Assembly: GCF_014651235.1 (NCBI RefSeq)
Contig: NZ_BMWM01000006.1
Span: 1 to 64,000 of the forward strand
From: Leuconostoc lactis KCTC 3528 = DSM 20202
GTDB taxonomy: Bacteria > Bacillota > Bacilli > Lactobacillales > Lactobacillaceae
DNA: 64,000 bases
Direction of reading: 5' to 3'
In this document: in pieces, positions 12,201-18,526 of the stretch
Position numbering within the stretch: the stretch's first letter is position 1
How the letters are laid out: every line of letters starts with the position of its first letter
The notes under the pieces: model-generated
The model's input: only the letters and a program-made list of their open reading frames with translations
Database searches by the model: none
Told to the model about the DNA's origin: nothing
Program-made: the position numbers and the translations under genes

Positions 12201-12914
12201 AACACGTGAATCTGACATATCTTTGTGCACGTCTTTTTCCAAAGTCATGTTCAAAGCGTCATATTGGTCTGAGAAGATGTCGATAATATCAGAATCTGAA
12301 CCGAAACCAAGGGCACGGACCAATTCTGTCATCAATAACTTACGTGTCCGGTCAATACGCACGTTAGCGATACCCTTAGCATCTGTTTCGTATTCCAACC
12401 AAGCACCACGGTTTGGGATAACCGTTGTGCCATAGCGTGGGCGACCGTTCTTGTCGTTTTCTTGGTTGTAATAGATACCAGGAGAACGCACAAGTTGTGA
12501 AACGATAACACGTTCAGCACCATTGATAATGAACGTGCCTTGTTCTGTCATCAATGGGAAATCACCAAAGAACACGTCTTGTGACTTGATTTCACCAGTT
12601 TCATGGTTCGTCAAACGCAAAGTAACGTGTAATGGTGCTGAGTAGTTGGCGTCGTGTTCACGCGCCTCATCAATGTTGTACTTTGGTTCCATCAACTTGT
12701 AATCGACGTATTCCAATGACAAGTTGCCTTGGAAATCATCGATTGGCATGATGTCGCCAAACATTTCTTTAATACCTTCATCCAAGAACCATTGATATGA
12801 CGCCGTTTGAATTTCAATCAAATTTGGCACATCAAGCACTTCTTTGATGCTAGCATATGAACGACGAGTGCGGTGCTTACCGTACTTTACTAAATGTCCT
12901 GCCACATTTATCAC
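9291..12914 (-). CDS. rpoB: DNA-directed RNA polymerase beta subunit
   Basis: 1207 aa. The rifampicin-binding cluster is recognisable ([14 protein letters not shown] ... [12 protein letters not shown]) with the drug-contact residues D, H and S unaltered. Odd features: I find no cysteine in the whole chain, and the nearly invariant [13 protein letters not shown] segment reads [13 protein letters not shown] (I523-D524). The ATG has GAGGTGAT upstream. The gene follows a ~187-nt leader with a terminator-like hairpin and is the first gene of rpoBC. Confidence 0.98.
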   Translation of the reverse strand: MINVAGHLVKYGKHRTRRSYASIKEVLDVPNLIEIQTASYQWFLDEGIKEMFGDIMPIDDFQGNLSLEYVDYKLMEPKYNIDEAREHDANYSAPLHVTLRLTNHETGEIKSQDVFFGDFPLMTEQGTFIINGAERVIVSQLVRSPGIYYNQENDKNGRPRYGTTVIPNRGAWLEYETDAKGIANVRIDRTRKLLMTELVRALGFGSDSDIIDIFSDQYDALNMTLEKDVHKDMSDSRVEEALKDIYERLRPGEPKTADSSRALLVARFFDPKRYDLASVGRYKINKKLSLKTRLLNQTLAETLADPDSGEIIAEKGTLVDKTVMSKLSPYLDRPDFKTTTYTPSGDAVLNEPVTLQKIKIESPENPEKTLLLIGNGHIGEDDRTVRPADILAGMNYFLNLQEGVGNVDDIDHLGNRRIRSVGELLQNQFRIGLTRMERVVRERMSIQDANTVTPQQLINIRPVVAAVKEFFGSSQLSQFMDQTNPLGEMNHKRRLSALGPGGLTRDRAGVEVRDVHYTHYGRIDPIETPEGPNIGLINSLATYGRINKYGFIETPYRRVDWTTHKVTDKIDYLTADEEDNYIVAQANSPLNEDGSFVHDTVMARFGEENIETPIDRIDYMDVSPKQVVSVGTAAIPFLENDDSNRALMGANMQRQAVPLLDPHAPLVGTGIEYKAAHDSGVAMISRAAGVVEYVDGREIRVRREDGQLDTYELMKFRRSNGGKNYNQKPIVREGEHVEADEVLADGPSMEKGELALGQNPLIAFMTWQGYNFEDAIVLNERLVREDVYTSIHIEEYDSEARDTKLGPEEITREIPNTGEDQLKDLDANGIIRIGAEVHDGDILVGKVTPKGVTELSAEERLLHAIFGEKAREVRDTSLRVPHGGGGVVQNVRIYTPENGDELAPGVNMMVRVYIAQKRKIQVGDKMAGRHGNKGTVSVVVPEEDMPYMPDGTPIDILLSPMGVPSRMNIGQVLELHLGYAAKELGIHVASPVFDGASDDEIEAALREAGLPRDGKSVVYDGRTGEAFDKRVGVGVMHYMKLAHMVDDKIHARSIGPYSLVTQQPLGGKAQFGGQRFGEMEVWALEAYGAAYTLQEILTYKSDDVAGRVKVYESIIKGEPIPRPGVPESFRVLVKELQALGLDMQVLDGAGDEVELRQMDEDDSILPVDALEKLVRSNPDLLNKEDEEVAAAFSKVEAQEMTDTTDEA

Positions 12915-12997
12915 CTCGTTTGTTTTTCGCTGCGTTTTGTTTGTTACAATTCAGTTACAAGATGGTGATTCCCACCGAACTTGACCCCGAATAGGCA

Positions 12998-13065
12998 CAA
13001 AAAAAGCAATCGCCGCTGTTTCCGCAGACAACGTTTGCTTCAATATAAAGGTATTGCGGACAATA
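12998..13065 (-). promoter_or_regulatory. Candidate transcription attenuator in the rpoB leader
   Basis: Between the promoter at 13108-13135 and rpoB, the minus-strand RNA can form a stem between 13035-13040 and 13004-13009 (AAGCAA/TTGCTT, extended by further pairs around a GGAAA-type loop), followed by seven U: an intrinsic terminator. Just upstream, 13052-13065 forms TATTG-TCCG-CAATA. The upstream UCCGCA can instead pair with UGCGGA in the terminator loop, so the two structures compete. It could also be only the tpiA terminator, but it lies downstream of the best promoter. Confidence 0.55.
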
Positions 13066-13107
13066 TTTCGCAAAAAGCCATATTTATTCACAGTATTACT
13101 AAGAATA

Positions 13108-13135
13108 ATTATACGCCTTTTGCAATCATTTGCAA
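13108..13135 (-). promoter_or_regulatory. rpoB promoter
   Basis: Minus strand TTGCAA (13130-13135), 16-bp spacer, TATAAT (13108-13113). It starts a leader of about 187 nt before rpoB and lies 40 bp downstream of the tpiA stop. Confidence 0.75.
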
Positions 13136-13175
13136 GCCCTTTGCGGGAGACACACAGTGGTGCTACCCCTTTTAA

Positions 13176-13991
13176 TTAAACATGTTCAACATCAAATTCT
13201 GGGACATCTGGATCACGCGCAATATCAACTAATTGTAAGAAATTATCTGGATCAAGTGCCGCTGTCCCAACCAGCACGCCATCAATATCCTTTTGTCGCA
13301 TAATTTCGCGAGCATTATGCGGTGTCACTGAACCCCCATATAAAATACGGACTTGTTCAGCAATCACCGGTGAATACAACTTCGCCAAAGTTTGACGAAT
13401 CAAATGCGCAGCCTTTTGCGCTTGATCCGCACTGGCTGCTTCACCTGAGCCAATGGCCCACGTTGGTTCATAAGCAATCGTCACATTCCGAATTTGATCA
13501 ACTGAGACACCAGCAAGTGCTGCTGCCACTTGCGCCACAGAGGGTTCGGCATCCATAAACTGCGCGTACGTGCTCATGTCTTCATCTACGTCAATAATTG
13601 GTCGCAAGCCGTTACGTAAAGCGGCCGTGACTTTCAAGTTCACCGTCGAATCCGTTTCGTTGAAGAACTTCCGACGTTCAAAATGACCAATCAAGACATA
13701 AGTTACCCCAATATCTTTTAACGCTTTGGGTGACGTTTCGCCAGTATAGGCCCCACTGTCTTCCCAGTGCACATTTTCCGCGACAACATGAACGGGTGTT
13801 TCTTTCGTTGCTCGCACCATATCTGCCAAAAACAAATCTTGCGCTGCAATGCCCGTTTCAACAACATGTTGATCCGGCACCCTGCCATTAACTTGCGCCA
13901 AAAAATCCGTGACGTCGGCCTGCAACTTATTAATCTTCCAGTTTGCGACCACAAACGGCACGCGTTTTGCCTTGTGCATCTTCGCCATCAT
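13176..13991 (-). CDS. tpiA: Triose-phosphate isomerase, divergent
   Basis: 271 aa, slightly longer than the usual ~250. Interconverts dihydroxyacetone phosphate and glyceraldehyde 3-phosphate. Catalytic Lys is in VVANWKINK, His in VLIGHFERR, Glu in AYEPTWAIGSG, and the phosphate loop in ILYGGSV. Unusual: the IGHSERR serine is Phe; the conserved C(V/I)GE segment is DVDE; no cysteine remains. The catalytic triad is kept, so activity is likely, but it is an outlier. The start has GAGGAG 7 nt upstream and overlaps the preceding 113-aa gene by 4 bp. In a heterofermenter TPI carries little flux, which may relax selection (inference). Confidence 0.9.
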   Translation of the reverse strand: MMAKMHKAKRVPFVVANWKINKLQADVTDFLAQVNGRVPDQHVVETGIAAQDLFLADMVRATKETPVHVVAENVHWEDSGAYTGETSPKALKDIGVTYVLIGHFERRKFFNETDSTVNLKVTAALRNGLRPIIDVDEDMSTYAQFMDAEPSVAQVAAALAGVSVDQIRNVTIAYEPTWAIGSGEAASADQAQKAAHLIRQTLAKLYSPVIAEQVRILYGGSVTPHNAREIMRQKDIDGVLVGTAALDPDNFLQLVDIARDPDVPEFDVEHV

Positions 13992-14329
13992 TTATCATCT
14001 CCTCGCAACATGACAAACATGAAGATTGCTTCAATTAGTAGCAACATCGCTGTATATTGCGCTTCTTCATTCACTAGACGTAATAAAATGTAACTCACAA
14101 CCAGCACACCTAATCCCATCCCCGTTTTCACGAGTGATCGTTGATGCTTACTCCGTGCCAACAACTCTGATAAGTGTTGGTTTTCTGATTGTAATTCTGA
14201 CACATCCAGTTTCAATGCTTCAATCTGATCGAGCATTTTATCATTTTCTTGCTGCATTAAATCAAAATCTGATTGTGATAAGACATCTTCAGTTTTTGGT
14301 TCACGCTTTGTTCGTTTGAAAAGTAACAT
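13988..14329 (-). CDS. Coiled-coil protein with C-terminal membrane hairpin, unknown
   Basis: 113 aa. Residues ~18-62 form a heptad-like acidic coiled coil (EALKLDVSELQSENQHLSELL), followed by a basic KHQR stretch and two membrane helices (~70-87 and ~92-107). Start ATG with GGAGA close upstream; the stop overlaps the tpiA start (ATGA). I do not recognise a family. The layout, cytoplasmic coil then two helices, fits a membrane-anchored scaffold. It is the first gene of a two-gene unit with tpiA. Confidence 0.75.
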   Translation of the reverse strand: MLLFKRTKREPKTEDVLSQSDFDLMQQENDKMLDQIEALKLDVSELQSENQHLSELLARSKHQRSLVKTGMGLGVLVVSYILLRLVNEEAQYTAMLLLIEAIFMFVMLRGDDK

Positions 14330-14391
14330 TATTATTCTCCATTACCACTATTTTACCACAAGAAAAATCAGCATTGCGTGCCTGACATAAC

Positions 14392-14429
14392 AAAAAAGCT
14401 ATTTTATCAGTCACCTGATAAAATAGCTT
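14392..14429 (-). terminator. Terminator after tRNA-Leu
   Basis: A perfect 15-bp stem (AAGCTATTTTATCAG and its complement) with a GTGA loop is followed by six T on the minus strand. Confidence 0.92.
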
Positions 14430-14432
14430 GGA

Positions 14433-14517
14433 TGCAGCCGGCGGGAGTCGAACCCGCACGCCCTAAACGGGCACAGGATCCTTAATCCTGCGCGTCTGCC
14501 AATTCCGCCACGGCTGC
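14433..14517 (-). tRNA. tRNA-Leu (anticodon AAG)
   Basis: 85 nt with a seven-pair acceptor stem (GCAGCCG/CGGCTGC), a D arm GTGGCGGAATTGGCAGACGC, a long class II variable arm and a GGTTCGACTCC T arm. The anticodon stem CAGGA/TCCTG encloses the loop TTAAGGA, giving AAG, which decodes CUN leucine. CCA is not encoded. It is a single tRNA with its own terminator. Confidence 0.93.
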
Positions 14518-14724
14518 GATGTTGTTTGTATTGACAACTCCATTAGTTTAGCTTACTCAACACAAGATGTCAATATTTTTTATCAAAAATCCTAAAAATG
14601 ATAACTTAATAAAACACCATTTAGCCCCTGCACCGCCCCTCTTTCCCATCCCAAATCCGCAAAAAAATCCTCTGCTTCATATAGAAGACTTTTATTAACG
14701 CAAAAATTCTTTGATATTTTTATC
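14518..14724. other. AT-rich intergenic stretch, no gene seen
   Basis: Between the tRNA-Leu 5' end and the cold-shock promoter the sequence is AT-rich with stops in all frames. A short GC-richer patch (CCCCTGCACCGCCCCTC) has no obvious role. The tRNA promoter must lie in the left part. Confidence 0.6.
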
Positions 14725-14752
14725 TTGCTTATTTCTCTCAGTGTGGTACACT
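14725..14752 (+). promoter_or_regulatory. Promoter of the cold-shock gene
   Basis: TTGCTT (14725-14730), 16-bp spacer, TACACT (14747-14752), with a TGTGG extension before the -10. It precedes a ~108-nt untranslated leader. Confidence 0.6.
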
Positions 14753-14757
14753 GGTCT

Positions 14758-14866
14758 TGTAATAAAAGTTATTGATTTTGATTTGTTTTTCTCGGAAGGC
14801 GCTCAAGTACCAATTATTTAAGTTACAAAATATAACATTGGTGAGCACACCAAGGAGAAACATATC
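14758..14866 (+). promoter_or_regulatory. Long 5' UTR of the cold-shock gene with hairpin
   Basis: About 108 nt separate the predicted transcription start from the ATG. ACCAAT (14809-14814) pairs with ATTGGT (14837-14842), and the stem extends by GCTC/GAGC (14801-14804 with 14843-14846) around a 4-nt bulge. The hairpin ends just before AAGGAG at 14852. Long structured leaders of this sort control cold-induced translation of csp genes; a thermosensor role here is inferred. Confidence 0.5.
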
Positions 14867-15067
14867 ATGGAAAAAGGCACAGTAAAGTGGTTTAACGGCG
14901 AAAAGGGTTACGGTTTCGTAACTCGCGAAAATGGTGAAGATGTCTTTGCACACTTCTCAGCTATCCAAGGCGACGGCTTCAAGACTCTTGAAGAAGGCCA
15001 AGCTGTTGAATTTGAAGTTGAAACTTCAGACCGCGGTTTGCAAGCTGCAAACATCGTTAAGTTGTAA
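14867..15067 (+). CDS. Cold-shock domain protein (CspA family)
   Basis: 66 aa, the canonical size of a single cold-shock domain that binds single-stranded RNA and DNA as an RNA chaperone. RNP1 (KGYGFVTR) and RNP2 (VFAHFSAI) are intact with the surface aromatic residues W8, F15-type and H/F. Start ATG follows AAGGAG at 9-nt spacing. It is a monocistronic gene with a long leader and its own UUCG-loop terminator, as expected for a highly expressed csp. Confidence 0.97.
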   Translation: MEKGTVKWFNGEKGYGFVTRENGEDVFAHFSAIQGDGFKTLEEGQAVEFEVETSDRGLQAANIVKL

Positions 15068-15086
15068 TCTTAAACAACTAACACAA

Positions 15087-15111
15087 AAAACTCGCTTCGG
15101 CGAGTTTTTTT
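15087..15111 (+). terminator. Terminator of the cold-shock gene
   Basis: AAAACTCGC-TTCG-GCGAGTTTTTTT: nine-pair stem with the very stable TTCG tetraloop and a T run. Confidence 0.95.
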
Positions 15112-15125
15112 GTGTCCAAATTTCG

Positions 15126-15134
15126 TGGTATAAT
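15126..15134 (+). promoter_or_regulatory. gpmA promoter, extended -10
   Basis: TGGTATAAT, a TGn-extended perfect -10, 41 bp before the gpmA start. The -35 region is only a T-rich stretch overlapping the preceding terminator tail. Confidence 0.65.
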
Positions 15135-15175
15135 GAATATGTTAGATTAAACACAAATTAAGGAGTTTAGCACAC

Positions 15176-15889
15176 ATGGCTAAGTTAGTATTGATCCGTC
15201 ACGGTCAAAGTGAATGGAACGCATTGAACTTGTTCAACGGTTGGGTTGACACAAAGTTGTCGGACAAGGGTATCGCCCAAGCAAAAGAAGCTGGTGAATT
15301 GTTGGCTGCTGAAGGCATCCAATTTGACCAAGCTTACACATCTGTTTTGACACGTGCCATCACAACATTGCACTACGCTTTGGAAGAAGCTGGTCAATTG
15401 TACATCCCTGAAGTGAAGTCATGGCGTTTGAACGAACGTCACTACGGCGCTTTGCAAGGCCAAAACAAGGCCGAAGCTGCTGAAAAGTGGGGTGCTGAAC
15501 AAGTCCACATCTGGCGTCGTTCATACGACGTTTTGCCACCATTGTTGGACAGTTACGACGAAGAAGTGACTGTACAAGGCAAGACATACCCTGCCTTTGA
15601 CCGTCGTTACGCTGATGTACCTGAAGGTGAATTGCCATTGGGTGAAAACTTGAAGATTACTTTGGAACGCGTTTTGCCATTCTGGGAATCAGACATTGCC
15701 CCACAATTGAAGGCTGGCAAGAACGTTGTCATCGCTGCCCACGGTAACTCATTGCGCGCCTTGGTTAAGCACTTGGAAAACATTTCAGATGAAGACATCT
15801 TGAATGTTGAAATTGCTAACGGTCAACCATTGGTTTACGACCTTGCTGATGACTTGTCAGTTGTTTCTAAGAAGACTTTGACAAAGTAA
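15176..15889 (+). CDS. gpmA: 2,3-bisphosphoglycerate-dependent phosphoglycerate mutase
   Basis: 237 aa. Interconverts 3- and 2-phosphoglycerate in lower glycolysis. The phosphohistidine motif is [10 protein letters not shown] (residues ~5-14), the specificity segment RHYGALQG follows, and the second catalytic His is in [13 protein letters not shown]. Start ATG after AAGGAG. Strong codon bias indicates high expression. It is monocistronic, with two hairpin terminators downstream. Together with tpiA and eno, three lower-glycolysis enzymes lie in the first 16 kb. Confidence 0.97.
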   Translation: MAKLVLIRHGQSEWNALNLFNGWVDTKLSDKGIAQAKEAGELLAAEGIQFDQAYTSVLTRAITTLHYALEEAGQLYIPEVKSWRLNERHYGALQGQNKAEAAEKWGAEQVHIWRRSYDVLPPLLDSYDEEVTVQGKTYPAFDRRYADVPEGELPLGENLKITLERVLPFWESDIAPQLKAGKNVVIAAHGNSLRALVKHLENISDEDILNVEIANGQPLVYDLADDLSVVSKKTLTK

Positions 15890-15895
15890 TGCATT

Positions 15896-15928
15896 AACCT
15901 AGTTATCATCAGATAGCTAGGTTTTTTT
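15896..15928 (+). terminator. gpmA terminator
   Basis: AACCTAG(T)TATC-ATCA-GATA(G)CTAGGTT followed by seven T, directly after the gpmA stop. Confidence 0.85.
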
Positions 15929-15956
15929 ATGGCCTTTTTTTCGACAAAGAAAAACC

Positions 15957-15982
15957 GGCATACATCCTGTATGCCTTTTTTT
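15957..15982 (+). terminator. Bidirectional terminator between gpmA and tRNA-Gln
   Basis: GGCATACA-TCC-TGTATGCC followed by seven T on the plus strand. Read the other way the same stem ends the tRNA-Gln transcript with a shorter T tract. Confidence 0.8.
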
Positions 15983-15986
15983 CTGA

Positions 15987-16058
15987 TTGCCCCTGCTGGA
16001 TTCGAACCAGCGCATAGCGGTACCAAAAACCGCTGCCTTACCGCTTGGCCAAGGGGCA
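15987..16058 (-). tRNA. tRNA-Gln (anticodon TTG)
   Basis: 72 nt. Acceptor stem TGCCCCT/AGGGGCA, anticodon stem GCGGT/ACCGC with loop TTTTGGT giving TTG (reads CAA/CAG), T arm GCTGGTTCGAATCCAGC. CCA is not encoded. It follows tRNA-Tyr by 38 bp on the same strand, probably as one transcript. Confidence 0.95.
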
Positions 16059-16096
16059 ATAGTTAATTTATTCAGCCGTTAACTATTAATCGGCTA

Positions 16097-16179
16097 TGGG
16101 AGCGGTAGGATTCGAACCTACGAACCCGAAGGAACGGAGTTACAGTCCGTCGCGTTTAGCCAGACTTCGCTACACTCCC
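16097..16179 (-). tRNA. tRNA-Tyr (anticodon GTA)
   Basis: 83 nt with a class II variable arm. Acceptor GGGAGTG/CGCTCCC with one G-U pair, anticodon stem ACGGA/TCCGT with loop CTGTAAC giving GTA, and T arm GTAGGTTCGAATCCTAC. It is first in a Tyr-Gln pair. Confidence 0.95.
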
Positions 16180-16372
16180 ATGTCTCAAACAACTATATTA
16201 TAATAACAAATATTTAAAACCTTGACAACCCCTTTTCGCGAATTTTTTTAATTTTTTTGGCTGATGCTGATTCTGCTAATGCTGACTGGATTTCAAGTAA
16301 ATTATCTTGTTTATATCGCAGGCATTCATTATACTAGAATAAGGTAAAAAACTGCATTTGGAGTTGTAACTC

Positions 16373-17041
16373 ATGATTGTATCCGCCACCAATAAACAGC
16401 GCCGGCACGCTCTGATTTGCTTTCTGATCGCCTGTCTGCTCGGCCTACTCACTAAATTTAATATTCTAGTGCCTGTCGCACTCGACCAACTGTTACACAG
16501 TCTGTTCAACACGGTACAGTCTAACTTTGGTGATACTGTTATGGCCATTGCGACCTTTTTAGGTAATCCTGTCGTCGACGTCATTTATGCCTTTATTTTG
16601 GCTGGCGTACTCGTCATTGCGCAATTGCGTGTCCCAGCGATTTGGACCGTTGTCAGCGTCTTACTTGGTGACGTGGTGTTGAGTATCATCCGCTTCATTG
16701 TCAATCGGCCACGGCCAGTTGGTCATTTATTATCGGATACAGCCTCTTCATTTCCCAGCTCGCACGTCTTTGGCCTGTTCGTCGTCATTTTCATTATTGG
16801 TATCCTAGTGACGCCCAATATCAACAGCCACCGTGCGCAAATCATTATCACTTGGTTGACCCAACTCATCGGTGCCCTAACCATTATGAGTCGTTTGTAT
16901 TTCAACGCTAATTTCTTAAGTGATACGGTTGCGGCGATTCTATTCGCCTATGCTTGGGTGATTCTTTCAGCCACCCTTTATCCAAAGTTTGCCACTTTTC
17001 TCCAACGACGCGTCCCATTATTTGAACATGAAGAAATTTAA
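16373..17041 (+). CDS. PAP2-family membrane protein with altered catalytic motif
   Basis: 222 aa with about six membrane helices, the layout of type 2 phosphatidic acid/undecaprenyl-diphosphate phosphatases. Motif 1 is RFIVNRPRP (Arg replaces the usual Lys), motif 2 is FPSSHVFG. Motif 3, normally SR-x5-H-x3-D, reads SRLYFNANFLSD: the nucleophilic His is Asn180 (codon AAT, one base from CAT). In this family that His forms the phospho-enzyme, so the protein is probably inactive or has another role. The frame is intact. It is monocistronic and ends at a bidirectional terminator shared with nrdF. Confidence 0.85.
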   Translation: MIVSATNKQRRHALICFLIACLLGLLTKFNILVPVALDQLLHSLFNTVQSNFGDTVMAIATFLGNPVVDVIYAFILAGVLVIAQLRVPAIWTVVSVLLGDVVLSIIRFIVNRPRPVGHLLSDTASSFPSSHVFGLFVVIFIIGILVTPNINSHRAQIIITWLTQLIGALTIMSRLYFNANFLSDTVAAILFAYAWVILSATLYPKFATFLQRRVPLFEHEEI

Positions 17042-17044
17042 AAA

Positions 17045-17074
17045 GCGTGATTGCTGTTTGCAATCACGCTTTTT
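17045..17074. terminator. Bidirectional terminator between PAP2 gene and nrdF
   Basis: GCGTGATTGC-TGTTT-GCAATCACGC flanked by A and T runs, between convergent stop codons. Confidence 0.93.
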
Positions 17075-17075
17075 A

Positions 17076-18053
17076 TTATTGTCCGATTGTGTAATCGTCT
17101 TCTTCCATCGCCTCAACAGCACCCAAGAGATACCCGTTCCCAACACCTGAGAAAAAGTCATGGTTCGCCGTTGACGTTGACAAACCGTTCATGACCACCG
17201 GATTCACATCCTCGGCACCATCAGGGAACATTGGTTCCTGACCAAGATTCATCAATGCTTTATTGGCATTATAACGGAGGAAGGTCATGACTTGATCATA
17301 CCAGCCCAAGTCATCGTACAATTCATGTGTGTAATTCTCTTCATTTTCATAAAGATCATAGAGCAAATCATACATCCAAGCTTGCAATTCTGCTTGTTCC
17401 GCTTCAGATAATTGGTTAAAGCCAATTTGGAACTTATACCCAATATACGTACCGTGAACAGATTCATCACGAATAATCAACTTGATGATTTCCGCCACGT
17501 TCAGCATTTTGTTGTGTCCCAAGAAATAAAGCGGCGTATAAAAACCAGAATAGAACAAGAATGTTTCCAAAAAGACAGAGGCCACTTTCTTTTGCAATGG
17601 TGTGCCTGTTTGGTATACATCATTGATACGGTTGGCCTTATATTGCAAAAATTCGTTGTTATCAGCCCATTCAAAAATCGCTTCAATTTCTGACTTTTCA
17701 TTTAACGTCTCAAAAATTGATGAATAAGACTTCGCATGAATTGATTCCATAAATTGGATGTTATTCAAAACGGCTTCTTCTTTTTGGTTAAGGGCATCAA
17801 ACTTCAGTTGGGCCAACCCATCTTGTGATTGCAAAGTATCCAACGTCGTGAGCCCACCAAAGACAAGGTTCATCGTTTTTTGTTCTTGCGGTGTCATATT
17901 ACCACGCCAATGCCGCAAATCATTTGAAATCGGGATACGCGTGTCGAGCCAAAATTGTTGGGTGAGCTTTTCCCACGTTGCCTTGTCCAACTCGTCTTCA
18001 ATGTTGTTCCAGTTAATTGCTGTATATGAATTGTCTTTTAAATGTTGTACCAC
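17076..18053 (-). CDS. nrdF: Class Ib ribonucleotide reductase beta subunit
   Basis: 325 aa. Carries the dinuclear metal site and tyrosyl radical for ribonucleotide reduction. Ligand segments include FMESIHAKSYS (Glu/His) and RDESVHGTYIGYKFQ (Glu/His), with the radical Tyr in ETFLFYSGFY. It is the last gene of nrdH-nrdE-nrdI-nrdF, only 2 bp after nrdI. In class Ib enzymes NrdI delivers the oxidant that builds the Mn(III)2-tyrosyl cofactor, which suits an organism with little iron. Confidence 0.97.
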   Translation of the reverse strand: MVQHLKDNSYTAINWNNIEDELDKATWEKLTQQFWLDTRIPISNDLRHWRGNMTPQEQKTMNLVFGGLTTLDTLQSQDGLAQLKFDALNQKEEAVLNNIQFMESIHAKSYSSIFETLNEKSEIEAIFEWADNNEFLQYKANRINDVYQTGTPLQKKVASVFLETFLFYSGFYTPLYFLGHNKMLNVAEIIKLIIRDESVHGTYIGYKFQIGFNQLSEAEQAELQAWMYDLLYDLYENEENYTHELYDDLGWYDQVMTFLRYNANKALMNLGQEPMFPDGAEDVNPVVMNGLSTSTANHDFFSGVGNGYLLGAVEAMEEDDYTIGQ

Positions 18054-18055
18054 AG

Positions 18056-18496
18056 TTATTCTCCAAATATTGGTTTGATTAAGTGATAAGCTTTGTCTGC
18101 ATCGAATGTGCTTCCGCGTAATTCGTAGGCATATAACATCGGTACGTTAAACCGTTCAGCATAACGTATCGCTGTCAAATTGAATTGGACGTTAAAATTA
18201 CGGTTCCCTGAGCCGATGACACCTTTGAGATACTGTTGATTCCGTCCAAAGGCGATGTAGTCGCCCAAAGCGTTCGTAAAAATCTCGGTGACTTCTGGCC
18301 CAGTCCCTGTACCCCCTGTTAAATAGGTTGGTACAATAGCCACAAACGGCTCTGTCTCGTTAGCGTAATCCGTTTCATCCCCAATACAACGCGCGACGAC
18401 CGTGTCGCCATGCGCTGCTGCCACTTCGCTTAACTTTGAGACAAATGATACTGTGTTACCTTCTGTTGACGCATATAAAATATTAATTTTGACCAT
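18056..18496 (-). CDS. nrdI: NrdI flavodoxin-like activator of NrdF
   Basis: 146 aa. The phosphate-binding loop YASTEGNTVSFV starts a flavodoxin fold, and the FMN-site segment GTGTGPEVTE and GSGNRNFN near residue 90 are family-typical. It generates the superoxide-type oxidant for assembling the NrdF manganese cofactor. It lies between nrdE (30 bp) and nrdF (2 bp). Confidence 0.95.
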   Translation of the reverse strand: MVKINILYASTEGNTVSFVSKLSEVAAAHGDTVVARCIGDETDYANETEPFVAIVPTYLTGGTGTGPEVTEIFTNALGDYIAFGRNQQYLKGVIGSGNRNFNVQFNLTAIRYAERFNVPMLYAYELRGSTFDADKAYHLIKPIFGE

Positions 18497-18526
18497 GACC
18501 CTCTTATCCCTTGTAACGTGATGTGC

